In this document: positions 14,961 to 23,129 of the stretch, piece by piece
Layout of the letters: every line of letters starts with the position of its first letter
How positions within the stretch are numbered: the first letter of the stretch is position 1
Notes under the pieces: generated by a model
What the model was told of the DNA's origin: nothing
Seen by the model: the letters and a program-made list of their open reading frames with translations, nothing else
Databases searched by the model: none
Position numbers and translations under genes: made by a program
DNA from: Spirochaetia bacterium
Lineage (GTDB): Bacteria > Spirochaetota > Spirochaetia > Treponematales > Breznakiellaceae
Direction: 5' to 3'
Length of the DNA: 24,040 nt
Assembly (NCBI GenBank): GCA_026002265.1
Contig: BOBG01000020.1
Coordinates: forward strand, 1-24,040

Positions 14961-16466
14961 ATGAAAAAAGCATGGTCAGTTGTCGTTATAGGATTTGCTA
15001 TTTCCGCCGGACTTTTTGCAGGAGGAGTGAAAGAACGAGGTGGGCAATCATATTGGAAATCCTTGACATCAGTGCAGTACATCTACTCATTTATACAATC
15101 CGGATTTTTTGAAGATGAAGAATCACTGCATGCAAACGATGATTCCGGCAAAACCTTCAAAAATGGTGTATGGTACTGGGCCGGACTCGCGGAAACTCAG
15201 GAATCTGGAAATTTACACGAGGGAACGGTGATTCATTTCCGGGCTAGTGAAACTGACGAAAATAATAATCCCTTTAACTGGCTTTCTGCAACCTATACCG
15301 GAGAACGGGTTAATGTTCCTATGGAACCGGCTTTTATTCTATACGGAACCCTTAATTTTATAAACCGGAAGGCCGTCATAGAAATACAGTACATAGACAC
15401 ATACGATAAAGAAGTTGATCAATATGAATTGGTCGGTATGACAAAAGAAGAATATTCCGCTACATCTTTGAGACAGCTTGATGAAAATAATTTTAAGTGG
15501 GATACTGTTTTAGACAGTGCTTTACTCGACGCGGCGGATTATCAAAAAGATGGACTTTACGATGTTTATGTCGGGGGAAATCTGTGGTATAATTCTCGTA
15601 CACTCGGTGTGTACTGGAAAAACGGTGAACTGCTGCCGCTTGCACCCGGAAATTCAGCCCATTCATTAGTCACCGGCATTACTGTTTCCGGAAAAGATGT
15701 CTGCACGGCCGGCTGGAGGCACATTGATTCTTCGACACATGGCGGAATCTGGATCAACGGTCAATGGAACTATTACAGCGATTCAACTATTACCGGAATG
15801 TTTATTGATGGCGCAGATGTCTACTTATCCGGTTATGTACTAACAGAATCCGGGACGCGCCGCTGTGCCGCATATTGGAAAAACGCTGAAATGATCCGGT
15901 TGACAGACGGTTCCGTTGATACTTATGCTTCCGACATTTTTGTATACTATGGTAATGTGTTCGTTGCTGGAAGCGTTGCCGTAGATTCGTTTCACACTCA
16001 AGCTGTATATTGGGAAAACGGTGTGCAAGTCACGCTGCCGTATGGTGAAACCGCAGAATCGATTTTTGTTTCCAACTCTGATGTGTATGTTACCGGTTCG
16101 ACTGGCGGCGCACAGGCATTCCGGGGCGATGCGGTTTACTGGAAAAATGTCGTGCAAACGAAATTATCCGGTGCGACTACCTATGAAAAAAATTCCGGTT
16201 ATGCTATTTTTGTAGACGGCGGTAATGTGTATGTTGCCGGCATGTACGATAACGATCCGGTATACTGGAAAAATGACGAACTGGTGCCGCTTGAAGGCGG
16301 ACATGGTGGTGTCGCAAATGCAGTGTACGTAACCGGCAGTGACGTTTTTGCGGCCGGATGCTTGGGGGAAACAGCGGTTTTATGGAAGAATAGTAAAAAG
16401 ATGGATTTACCGAGCGGGGGACTGCCAGTTGCTGGTGTTACCAGCATTGCAATTATAAAAAAATAA
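14961..16466 (+). CDS. Secreted repeat protein, probable seven-bladed beta-propeller
   Basis: The 501-residue product begins with a signal peptide (MKKAWSVVVIGFAISAGLFA, cleavage likely before GG; no lipobox Cys). Residues 25-195 form a unique domain with YWAGLAE and FILYGTLNFINRKAVIEIQY. From about 200 to the end there are seven imperfect 40-48-residue repeats of the type DVYVAG-(8-12)-AVYWKNG-(3-6)-L, with YWKN, IWIN or LWKN at about 218, 263, 305, 350, 393, 435 and 474. Seven four-stranded repeats suggest a beta-propeller exported to the periplasm or surface; binding partner unknown. GGAGAGAG lies before the ATG. EF-G follows 66 bases later on the same strand but has its own ribosome-binding site; joint transcription is possible. 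Confidence 0.72.
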   Translation: MKKAWSVVVIGFAISAGLFAGGVKERGGQSYWKSLTSVQYIYSFIQSGFFEDEESLHANDDSGKTFKNGVWYWAGLAETQESGNLHEGTVIHFRASETDENNNPFNWLSATYTGERVNVPMEPAFILYGTLNFINRKAVIEIQYIDTYDKEVDQYELVGMTKEEYSATSLRQLDENNFKWDTVLDSALLDAADYQKDGLYDVYVGGNLWYNSRTLGVYWKNGELLPLAPGNSAHSLVTGITVSGKDVCTAGWRHIDSSTHGGIWINGQWNYYSDSTITGMFIDGADVYLSGYVLTESGTRRCAAYWKNAEMIRLTDGSVDTYASDIFVYYGNVFVAGSVAVDSFHTQAVYWENGVQVTLPYGETAESIFVSNSDVYVTGSTGGAQAFRGDAVYWKNVVQTKLSGATTYEKNSGYAIFVDGGNVYVAGMYDNDPVYWKNDELVPLEGGHGGVANAVYVTGSDVFAAGCLGETAVLWKNSKKMDLPSGGLPVAGVTSIAIIKK

Positions 16467-16532
16467 ACCGGAAATTTTGAATCCACACACTTTTTTATTA
16501 ATCCCTCTTTTTCAAGAAATTAAGGAGTATTT

Positions 16533-18611
16533 ATGAAATTAAGGAACATTGGAATCAGTGCCCATATTGATTCCGGAAAAACAACTCTTTCAGAACGTAT
16601 TTTATTTTACACAAATAAGATTCATGCGATTCATGAAGTACGGGGAAAGGACGGTGTCGGCGCCACAATGGATCACATGGAATTAGAGCGTGAACGGGGC
16701 ATTACGATTCAGTCGGCTGCAACGCAGGTTGAATGGAAAGATTACACGATAAATTTGATCGATACACCCGGACATATTGATTTTACGATTGAAGTTGAGC
16801 GGAGTCTCCGGGTTCTTGACGGAGCCATTCTCGTGCTGTGTGCGGTCGGCGGCGTGCAGTCTCAATCAATTACCGTGGACCGGCAGCTCAAGCGCTATCA
16901 TGTTCCCCGTGTTGCCTTTGTCAACAAATGCGACCGGATGGGGGCGAATCCGCTCAAAGTTAAGGATCAACTCCGGGAAAAACTCGGACTCAACGCGGTT
17001 ATGCTCCAGATTCCTATTGGAGTCGGTGAAAAATTAGCCGGAATCGTGGATTTGATCACCCAAAAGGCCATTTATTTTGACGGAACCCAGGGGACTGAGC
17101 TCCGCTACGAGGAAATTCCGGCCGATATGCAGGGCGAAGCCGGAACATACCGGGATACGCTTCTGGAAGCACTTTCCGATTTTTCTGATGATCTGATGGA
17201 ATTAGTGATGAATGGCGAGGAAATTCCGGAACAATTGATCGTGGAAACTATCCGGAAGGGGACACTGGCTGAAAAACTGGTTCCGGTGATGCTCGGTTCA
17301 GCCTACAAAAACAAGGGAATTCAGCCCCTTCTCGATGCTGTCGTTGCATATCTGCCGGATCCGACCGAAGTAAAAAATTATGCGCTTGATCTGGACAAAA
17401 ACGAGGCTGAAGTTGAGCTTGTTTCTGACAGTTCCAAGGCGACCATTGCCCTCGGTTTCAAACTCGAAGATGGTCAATACGGCCAGTTGACGTACGTCCG
17501 GATTTATCAAGGAACCATAAAAAAAGGGGACGAATTGTACAACACCCGTTCCCGGAAAAAGTTTAAAGTGGGCCGGCTGTTGCGTGTGCATGCTGACGAT
17601 ACAGAAGATATTTCCGAGACAGGTCCCGGGGATATTGTTGCGTTGTTTGGAATTGACTGTGCATCCGGCGACACATTTTGTGGCGGCGGCTTGAATTATG
17701 CGATGAGTTCCATGTTTATTCCGGAACCGGTTATTTCTCTCGCGATCCGTCCCAAGGACAAAAAGTCGGCAGATCAAATGTCAAAAGCCCTTAACCGGTT
17801 TACAAAAGAGGACCCGACTTTTCAAACCTTTGTTGACCCGGAATCGAATCAAACGATTATTAAAGGCATGGGTGAATTGCATCTTGAGGTGTATATTACC
17901 CGGATGCTCCGTGAATATAGTTGTGAAATTGACACTGACCAGCCGCAAGTTGCGTATCGGGAAACAATTACACGGCGGGCTGAATTTAATTATACCCATA
18001 AAAAACAGACCGGCGGCGCCGGGCAGTATGGCCGGGTTGCCGGATTCATGGAGCCTGTTGAGGGCACTGACTATGAATTTGTTGATAGTACAAAAGGCGG
18101 TGTGATTCCCATTGAGTATATTCCTAGTTGTGATAAGGGTTTCCGGGAGGCAATTAAAAGAGGCTCGCTGATCGGTTTTCCAATCGTCAATATCCGGTGT
18201 ACGGTCAACGATGGGCAGTATCACCCGGTTGATTCTTCGGATATGGCTTTTCAGGCGGCCGCGATTGGTGCGTTCCGGGAAGGTTACCGGGCGGCTGCGC
18301 CCTGTATTTTGGAACCGGTGATGAAAGTGGATATTGATTCTCCGCCTGAATTTCAGGGGGCGGTTTTTGCCTCGATTCACCAGCGGCGCGGCACGATTGT
18401 CACCTCAAGCGAGGATGATTTTGCGTCCCATGTCGAAGCCGAAGTTCCTTTGAAAGAGATGTTTGGCTATTCGACCGTGATCCGGTCCTTGACTCAGGGG
18501 AAAGCTGAATTCACCATGGAATTTTTGAAATACTCCAAGGTTCCGGCCGGAATTTCTGAGGAGTTGATCAAAGTCTACGAAGAAAAACGCCGGAAGGAAT
18601 CGCAAAAATAA
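16533..18611 (+). CDS. fusA: Translation elongation factor G (spirochaete EFG1 type)
   Basis: The 692-residue GTPase has all G motifs: AHIDSGKT (10-17), RGITI (55-59), DTPGH (77-81) and NKCD (131-134), followed by the beta-barrel domain II and the C-terminal domains III-V ([38 protein letters not shown]). The P-loop Ser in place of the usual Ala and the segment [14 protein letters not shown] followed by [15 protein letters not shown] are characteristic of the mitochondrial EFG1/spirochaete-planctomycete (spd) EF-G lineage rather than standard bacterial EF-G. It catalyses tRNA-mRNA translocation. Length is full. AAGGAG lies before ATG 16533. It stands outside the usual str operon, as expected for this lineage. 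Codons are rich in CGG and CCG. Confidence 0.95.
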   Translation: MKLRNIGISAHIDSGKTTLSERILFYTNKIHAIHEVRGKDGVGATMDHMELERERGITIQSAATQVEWKDYTINLIDTPGHIDFTIEVERSLRVLDGAILVLCAVGGVQSQSITVDRQLKRYHVPRVAFVNKCDRMGANPLKVKDQLREKLGLNAVMLQIPIGVGEKLAGIVDLITQKAIYFDGTQGTELRYEEIPADMQGEAGTYRDTLLEALSDFSDDLMELVMNGEEIPEQLIVETIRKGTLAEKLVPVMLGSAYKNKGIQPLLDAVVAYLPDPTEVKNYALDLDKNEAEVELVSDSSKATIALGFKLEDGQYGQLTYVRIYQGTIKKGDELYNTRSRKKFKVGRLLRVHADDTEDISETGPGDIVALFGIDCASGDTFCGGGLNYAMSSMFIPEPVISLAIRPKDKKSADQMSKALNRFTKEDPTFQTFVDPESNQTIIKGMGELHLEVYITRMLREYSCEIDTDQPQVAYRETITRRAEFNYTHKKQTGGAGQYGRVAGFMEPVEGTDYEFVDSTKGGVIPIEYIPSCDKGFREAIKRGSLIGFPIVNIRCTVNDGQYHPVDSSDMAFQAAAIGAFREGYRAAAPCILEPVMKVDIDSPPEFQGAVFASIHQRRGTIVTSSEDDFASHVEAEVPLKEMFGYSTVIRSLTQGKAEFTMEFLKYSKVPAGISEELIKVYEEKRRKESQK

Positions 18612-18617
18612 CAGAAG

Positions 18618-18655
18618 CGCACAGATTACAATACTATTTATCAGCGATCTGTGCG
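18618..18655 (+). terminator. Hairpin just after fusA, possible terminator
   Basis: CGCACAGAT (18618-18626) pairs perfectly with ATCTGTGCG (18647-18655) around a 20-base loop, starting seven bases after the fusA stop, followed by ATCTTGTTT. The long loop and weak U-tract make the terminator call tentative. Confidence 0.45.
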
Positions 18656-18726
18656 ATCTTGTTTATCTGAGAAACCCGCGGAAACGGCAGGAACTAGGAA
18701 AAGTTGCTTCGAATAATCGAGACAGG

Positions 18727-18746
18727 CCCAAGCCTTTTGGCTTGGG
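18727..18746. terminator. CCCAAGCC-TTTT-GGCTTGGG hairpin between convergent genes
   Basis: A perfect eight-base stem with a four-base loop lies between fusA (plus) and the ATPase gene (minus, ending at 18758), the place for a bidirectional terminator. Neither strand shows a following U-tract, so it may only stabilise 3-prime ends. Confidence 0.5.
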
Positions 18747-18757
18747 TAGCTGACATA

Positions 18758-19453
18758 TTAATCCTTTTGGATCAACAGCGTCCGGGAATTTAAATGCAAT
18801 GCCGGAACTTTTACCTCATAATTGTTCCGGTTTTTTGAAACAAAAAGCTCGATGTAATTATCCTGTGGGGTCAAAATAATGACTACAGCAATATCGTTCT
18901 GGTACTCATTAATGATGAGCGGAATGTTCTGGGAATCATAACCGGATTCTTGGACAGTGCAACTGTACCACACAGCAAGTTTCAATTCTTCTGCAAATTG
19001 TTTTACTGAAAGAAGATCTTTCCGATTCATCCGGGAAAAATCAAAACCGTCAATGATGAGTTCCTCCGCGCTGAACGCGCCTTCCACGATCAATGCCCGG
19101 AGACTCCGGAGAATCTGATTCGTGGAGAGTTTTTCCTGATTAAAATTCATGAGAACCCGGTTTTTGATGATTTCATTTTTTATATCGAGATCATTTTCAA
19201 GATTCTTTTTGGTTATTTCATTGAAAATATTTTCATACCACGCAAGCACATAATCTGCATGCTGTGTAAAAGACACATGGATAACATTTTTATTTTGGAG
19301 TAATTTGTCCAGAGCAATCTGCACCAGTACCGAAGTTTTACCAATGCCGCTCGGCGCAGCCACCAGACCGATTTCGCCCGGCTTGAGTCCGCCGCCAATG
19401 GACTGTTCAAATATTCGCACAGGGCTTCGCGCCACCAATTCTTCTTTAACCAT
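18758..19453 (-). CDS. RecA/KaiC-like P-loop ATPase of unknown role
   Basis: The 231-residue product has a Walker A motif, AAPSGIGKTSVLVQIA, placed after GGGLKPGEIGLV as in KaiC, RadA and DnaB-type RecA folds, and a Walker B-like strand EELIIDGFDF. A sensor-like NIPLIINEYQNDIAVVIILT segment follows. The middle (LENDLDIKNEIIKNRVLMNF) is helical and charged. There are no DNA-binding or second RecA domains, so it is a minimal single-domain member; the partner is unknown. ATG 19453 has AGGTGG five to six bases upstream and is preferred to GTG 19462. It lies convergent to fusA and downstream of a VWA gene, from which a 430-base repeat-bearing gap separates it. Confidence 0.72.
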   Translation of the reverse strand: MVKEELVARSPVRIFEQSIGGGLKPGEIGLVAAPSGIGKTSVLVQIALDKLLQNKNVIHVSFTQHADYVLAWYENIFNEITKKNLENDLDIKNEIIKNRVLMNFNQEKLSTNQILRSLRALIVEGAFSAEELIIDGFDFSRMNRKDLLSVKQFAEELKLAVWYSCTVQESGYDSQNIPLIINEYQNDIAVVIILTPQDNYIELFVSKNRNNYEVKVPALHLNSRTLLIQKD

Positions 19454-19462
19454 TTTTTCCAC

Positions 19463-19893
19463 CTTTGAGGATAATCTAATACTTATTTTACCCTCGCACC
19501 GGTTATCTGTAAACTGGAATTTTTATGGATCGAAATTTGGGGACAGACCTCTTGTATTTCTTTATATTATAAAGAATTACAAGGAATTTGGCGAACTGAT
19601 CGAAGCGAAAAATTCACCAGAAAATATTCCAAAATGGATATATACTTACAGTAAGTGGCAGACCTCGACCTGCTTTCTATTGAAAACAGTGAAGACGCAC
19701 AAATTCTCCGGTAAAAATCCGGAAGAAGGTGCATAGAATATTTTTTTGTCATTTGTATTGAGTGCGGTACATCAACTAGTCTAGGTGAAATTTGTCAATC
19801 AATTTAGGTGAGAAAAGGGTTAAGCTGAAAGTGTAAAATTTCACTTTTAACTCTTTACTTTTAATTTGTTATTTTTTGAGAGTCGTCAACCGG
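19463..19893. other. Intergenic region with a second REP-like block
   Basis: No complete gene is seen. Bases 19531-19675 match the REP-like block near 14070-14140: GAAATTTGGGGACAGACCTC at 19532-19551 and ATATATACTTAC plus CAGACCTCGACCTGC further on, separated here by about 85 extra bases. A short plus-strand frame in that insert (KNYKEFGELIEAKNSPENIP) has no start signal. Near 19782-19813 the words TAGGTGAAATTTGTCAATC and TTTAGGTGAGAAA form a partial direct repeat. AAAGTG/CACTTT (19828-19847) is a small hairpin past the VWA gene stop. Confidence 0.6.
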
Positions 19894-20889
19894 TTAAAGA
19901 AAGGATCCAAGGATAATACGCCGGAAAAACCATGCAATGAGGATTAACAAGACAGCTATTATAAGAAATGTTTCATGAAATGGTGTACTAATGATGTTAA
20001 TTCCGGGACGGGTCGCTACCATCTCCGCTTGATCGATACGCGAAAAGGCTTCTTGAAGGGAGTCGGCTGACGGAGCTTCGAGATAGGTACCTTCACCCCG
20101 TGCGGCAATTTGTTTCAAATTTTCCGGATCAAAATGCGATTCAAACGAACCAGCACGGCGGATTTTAGTAATTGGATCAAGGTAATCAATCGGGACTTCG
20201 CCGCTCGTTCCCATACCAATGACCCAAAACGAAGCGCCGATTTCCGGTAAAACTTCAGCCGCGGTAGACGGATGCACTGAACCTGCATTATTTTCCCCAT
20301 CTGTAATCAGTACAATAGCCCGGCGCGGCGCAGTTGATTCCCGGAGATGAAAGGCTGCCAGTGCAATACCCGTTCCAAGTGCAGTTTCGTTACCCAATTC
20401 TCCCAGACGTGTACTTTCCAAGCGTGACAATAGGGAAATACGGTCATGAGTCGGTGCAACGAGGAGTGCAGCATCATTACCCACAGCCACGAGTCCAATG
20501 GCATCAGCCGGCCGGCTTTCGGCAAAATTCCGGATGAGATTCCGGGCATGATCAAAACGGCTTTTATAATCCCGGTCAAGCGCAGCCATACTTGGACTTA
20601 AATCTAGTATAAAAAGAATATCCGCTCCCCGATTCCGCCACACAACTTCAGTCCGTTGATACACCGGACCAGCCACAGTCGCAAACAGGAACAAGACTCC
20701 AACAATCTCCAGCAACCGGATGATTCCAAAAGCTACACTCAACCGAACCGGACTCTTGAACGCAATGCCGCCCGGAGGTCCGAGCGGTATGGGTAGAGTA
20801 GCGACATCAGTCAAGAATCGGGACACGATGTGGGCAATAATGATGATAAGAATTCCGGCAACAATAACAAAAGGATGTTCAAATGTCAT
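19894..20889 (-). CDS. VWA-domain membrane protein, BatA-like
   Basis: The 331-residue product has two N-terminal membrane helices (about 5-24 and 54-73), a von Willebrand factor A domain and a C-terminal membrane helix (about 306-325). The MIDAS metal site is complete: D96-L-S98-P-S100, Thr 169 in NETALGTG, and Asp 197 in ITDGENN. This is the layout of BatA proteins (aerotolerance operon), which act in the inner membrane with the domain facing the periplasm, usually next to moxR, a DUF58 gene and batB. None of those follows here; dnaX lies five bases upstream, so it is probably expressed with dnaX. No good ribosome-binding site is visible, which fits coupling to the upstream gene. Confidence 0.85.
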   Translation of the reverse strand: MTFEHPFVIVAGILIIIIAHIVSRFLTDVATLPIPLGPPGGIAFKSPVRLSVAFGIIRLLEIVGVLFLFATVAGPVYQRTEVVWRNRGADILFILDLSPSMAALDRDYKSRFDHARNLIRNFAESRPADAIGLVAVGNDAALLVAPTHDRISLLSRLESTRLGELGNETALGTGIALAAFHLRESTAPRRAIVLITDGENNAGSVHPSTAAEVLPEIGASFWVIGMGTSGEVPIDYLDPITKIRRAGSFESHFDPENLKQIAARGEGTYLEAPSADSLQEAFSRIDQAEMVATRPGINIISTPFHETFLIIAVLLILIAWFFRRIILGSFL

Positions 20890-20894
20890 ATAGA

Positions 20895-22232
20895 TTATTT
20901 AATAATTGTACCCGGAAAAACCTGGGTGATTCGTTCAACGGTTTCCTCGTCAGTGTGTACTGATTTTGATTGGGCATCGGCCTCGCGCCGTGCGGCTAAT
21001 GCACGGTGAAAATCAGACATAAAAGGAGAGGGTCCGCTTGACGGTTGAGGTGATACAGATGCACCAGGAGCGGAAACCGGCCGCGGCGCATTTTGAAGGA
21101 GGTTCCTGGCATCGGCAATAGCTGAACGCAATTCCTCCGGTGAAACCCACGTACTCAAACCGCATAACTTCACCATGACTGTTTCAAATTCAAACCGGGG
21201 TGAAACTGAATACCGGATGTCACGGTACACGGCAAGCAACAGATCAAGCGCATGCTCGATGCGGACCGGATCAAGTGCCTGAAGAACCTCTGTAGAAAAA
21301 CGTTCCAACGGATAACCGAGGAGCGCTTCCCTCGTGATTCCGGTTTTTAACAAGAGAAGGCTCCGGTAATAACCGGCAAGATCGATGATACATTGCTCCA
21401 GTGCAACTCCGGAACCGATGATGCTATCAACATGGAGCAAGGCATTCTGGACATCATTTTTGGTACAGAATTGCGCTAAAGTGTTGAGATTCTCCAGACC
21501 AACCAGCCCCAATTTTTCCCGGATAAGCTCTGAACGGATATTGGCATCTGAAAAAGAAAGCACCTGATCGAAAAGTGTGTACGCATCACGGAGACTCCCA
21601 GTCGATTCCCGGGCAATCCAGAAAAGCGCTTCATCTTCAGCTTGAATCCCTAACTCATTGCATGTATCCCGGAGAATCTTGCTGATGGTCTCCAGAGGAA
21701 TGAGCCGGAATGCAAAATGCTGGCACCTGCTTTTGATCGTGGCCGGCACTTTGTGAAGTTCAGTTGTGGCAAAGATGAAGACAATGTAAGGCGGTGGTTC
21801 CTCTATCGTTTTAAGAAGTGCGTTAAATGCCCCACCGGAAAGCATATGCACTTCGTCAATAATGTATACTTTGAACCGGGAGGAATTGGGGGGAAAGAGT
21901 ACTTCCTCTTTGATCTGCCGGACATCGTTGACCGAAGTATTAGACGCACCGTCGATTTCAATGATGTCGAGGCTCGATCCCTTTGCACCTTCAAGGCATG
22001 CCGGGCACACCCCGCAAGGAGTAGCCGTCGGACCGTGTTCACAGTTGAGTCCCCGTGCAAGAATCCGGGCAGTACTCGTTTTGCCACATCCGCGGGGTCC
22101 GGAGAAAAGATAGGCGTGAGCGATCTGTCCGGATGCAAGAGATTTGCTGAGAGTCGCAGTCACGAATTCTTGACCGGCTAGTTCTTCAAATGTCTTTGGA
22201 CGCCGCCGTGTGGCGGTAACTTCATAAGCCAT
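20895..22232 (-). CDS. dnaX: DNA polymerase III subunit tau/gamma
   Basis: The 445-residue clamp-loader ATPase starts MAYEVTATRRRPKTFEELAG. It has Walker A GPRGCGKT (45-52), the zinc-binding cysteines C64, C73, C76 and C79, Walker B IIDEVHML (Asp 126, Glu 127) and the SRC motif KSRCQHF (168-170), then the lid and collar domains to about 370. The tail is short and Pro/Ser-rich (about 375-445), so the tau-specific DnaB/alpha-binding domains seem reduced. An upstream in-frame ATG (22322) lies inside the SRP RNA and is rejected. No clear ribosome-binding site precedes ATG 22232, which is ten bases after the end of the SRP RNA. The gene after it encodes the VWA protein. Confidence 0.93.
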   Translation of the reverse strand: MAYEVTATRRRPKTFEELAGQEFVTATLSKSLASGQIAHAYLFSGPRGCGKTSTARILARGLNCEHGPTATPCGVCPACLEGAKGSSLDIIEIDGASNTSVNDVRQIKEEVLFPPNSSRFKVYIIDEVHMLSGGAFNALLKTIEEPPPYIVFIFATTELHKVPATIKSRCQHFAFRLIPLETISKILRDTCNELGIQAEDEALFWIARESTGSLRDAYTLFDQVLSFSDANIRSELIREKLGLVGLENLNTLAQFCTKNDVQNALLHVDSIIGSGVALEQCIIDLAGYYRSLLLLKTGITREALLGYPLERFSTEVLQALDPVRIEHALDLLLAVYRDIRYSVSPRFEFETVMVKLCGLSTWVSPEELRSAIADARNLLQNAPRPVSAPGASVSPQPSSGPSPFMSDFHRALAARREADAQSKSVHTDEETVERITQVFPGTIIK

Positions 22233-22241
22233 AATTAAAAA

Positions 22242-22345
22242 CCACAACCAGGACTGCCACGGCGCACTATACATCCACTTACCGTTGCTTCCTTCCGAAC
22301 CTGGCGGGGTTGGGCGGCGCACAGTCGCATGGTTCCTGATTGTGG
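22242..22345 (-). ncRNA. ffs: 4.5S signal recognition particle RNA
   Basis: The minus strand carries the conserved apical domain CCAGGTTCGGAAGGAAGCA (compare GTCAGGTCCGGAAGGAAGCAGC of bacterial 4.5S RNA), the Ffh-binding loop. The ends CCACAATCAGG (22335-22345) and CCTGGTTGTGG (22242-22252) pair along 11 bases with one G-U, and GACTG/CAGTC pairs inside, giving a 104-nt hairpin RNA. A TTTTT tract follows directly. A consensus promoter ends seven bases upstream of the 5-prime end. The ffs-dnaX neighbourhood is common in bacteria, which supports the call. Confidence 0.9.
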
Positions 22346-22352
22346 AATTTTT

Positions 22353-22381
22353 ATTGTACTGGATACAATCGATCTTGTCAA
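22353..22381 (-). promoter_or_regulatory. ffs promoter
   Basis: TTGACA (22376-22381) and TACAAT (22353-22358) on the minus strand are 17 bases apart, near consensus, and would start transcription at about 22346, the end of the paired SRP RNA. It probably also reads into dnaX. Confidence 0.82.
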
Positions 22382-22389
22382 GGGAAAAT

Positions 22390-22558
22390 ACTGTCCATTT
22401 TTCCGGTGTTGTAGGAGCGACATCATGTATTTCACCGGTTCCTCGTGAAACTTTTGTTCTACGGATATTCCCGGAAGCATCTATTTTGCGATAAAAATTT
22501 TGTATAATTCCCAGCCATCATGGTCACAGAACTGTTTCAGATCTCTCCATGTTGGCAT
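22390..22558 (-). pseudogene. Frameshifted small toxin-like gene (HicA-like type), partner of the antitoxin upstream
   Basis: ATG 22558 starts MPTWRDLKQFCDHDGWELYK and the frame stops at 22481. The next frame gives NFYRKIDASGNIRRTKVSRG then TGEIHDVAP. Together they resemble a small family of basic toxin-like proteins (TWRDLKxFCExxGWELY, then a T-D-H-Y-Y/F-YRK segment, RxTKVSxGxGEIP). The conserved segment between ELYK and YRK is deleted with a frameshift, and the end runs out into the ffs promoter. The start overlaps the end of the antitoxin gene by 22 bases, as in two-gene toxin-antitoxin operons. HicA membership is my best guess from the fold-like pattern, not certain. Confidence 0.5.
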
Positions 22559-23082
22559 ATAATATTGTTTCCTATTAGATGTACATCATTGAGTACCAAT
22601 GTTTTGAGAATATAAGGAAAATGTTTTTTCCGGTTCGGCGCCGAATACCAATAGTCAAATTCGTTTATATAGTCTTCTGCATAATGTAAAATACTCTGAG
22701 CAAGAATAAGCCGGGCATCCTGCTCTGTAGGTGCATTCTCTACAATATCGATTTCATTTAATGAAAGGGTAATAGAGCCGTCATTTTCTTGAAACTGCTG
22801 TGCACTAAAGATATAAGAATCAAAAATAAGCTTAAACTGTTCAAAATGTAATGCATCATGTTTAATATCATTGAGAAAAGTACGTAAATCAGTGTGTAAA
22901 AGCAGCGGTATAGATTTAACGAGTTTTTGGTAATCGGCAAGTGGAAGAATTACTACTGGTTTTTCCCCTTTCACTGTAATAATTTGAGGTGTGACAGTTG
23001 CTTTTTCTATAAGTGTACCGAGGTGCTTTTGAGCAGAAGAAATAGTCCAACTATTAACCTGAAGTTCTGATGCAGTATTCAT
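22537..23082 (-). CDS. Phd/YefM-like antitoxin with long C-terminal extension
   Basis: The first 60 residues (WTISSAQKHLGTLIEKATVT, then PQIITVKGEKPVVILPLADY) form a Phd/YefM-type DNA-binding domain. Residues 65-181 form an acidic, helix-rich extension (TLSLNEIDIVENAPTEQDAR, LAQSILHYAEDYINEF) much longer than the usual 20-30-residue toxin-binding tail, with a terminal segment HFPYILKTLVLNDVHLIGNN. The gene appears intact, but the toxin-like gene overlapping its end is broken, leaving it an orphan. GGGA lies upstream of ATG 23082, and TATACT boxes around 23105-23125 may be its promoter. A restriction-enzyme-like remnant lies just upstream. Confidence 0.65.
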   Translation of the reverse strand: MNTASELQVNSWTISSAQKHLGTLIEKATVTPQIITVKGEKPVVILPLADYQKLVKSIPLLLHTDLRTFLNDIKHDALHFEQFKLIFDSYIFSAQQFQENDGSITLSLNEIDIVENAPTEQDARLILAQSILHYAEDYINEFDYWYSAPNRKKHFPYILKTLVLNDVHLIGNNIICQHGEI

Positions 23083-23129
23083 AATAATTCCCGTTTACTA
23101 ACAGTATAGATATTTTAGTATAGCACATT

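Noticed and set aside
17781..18380. Minus-strand open frame of 199 codons within fusA
   Set aside because: fusA is unambiguous on the plus strand; this frame is a by-product of its codon bias.
22235..22322. Longer dnaX start at ATG 22322
   Set aside because: The extension is translated SRP RNA; homology to DnaX begins at MAYEVTATRRRP, and the RNA has its own promoter and structure.
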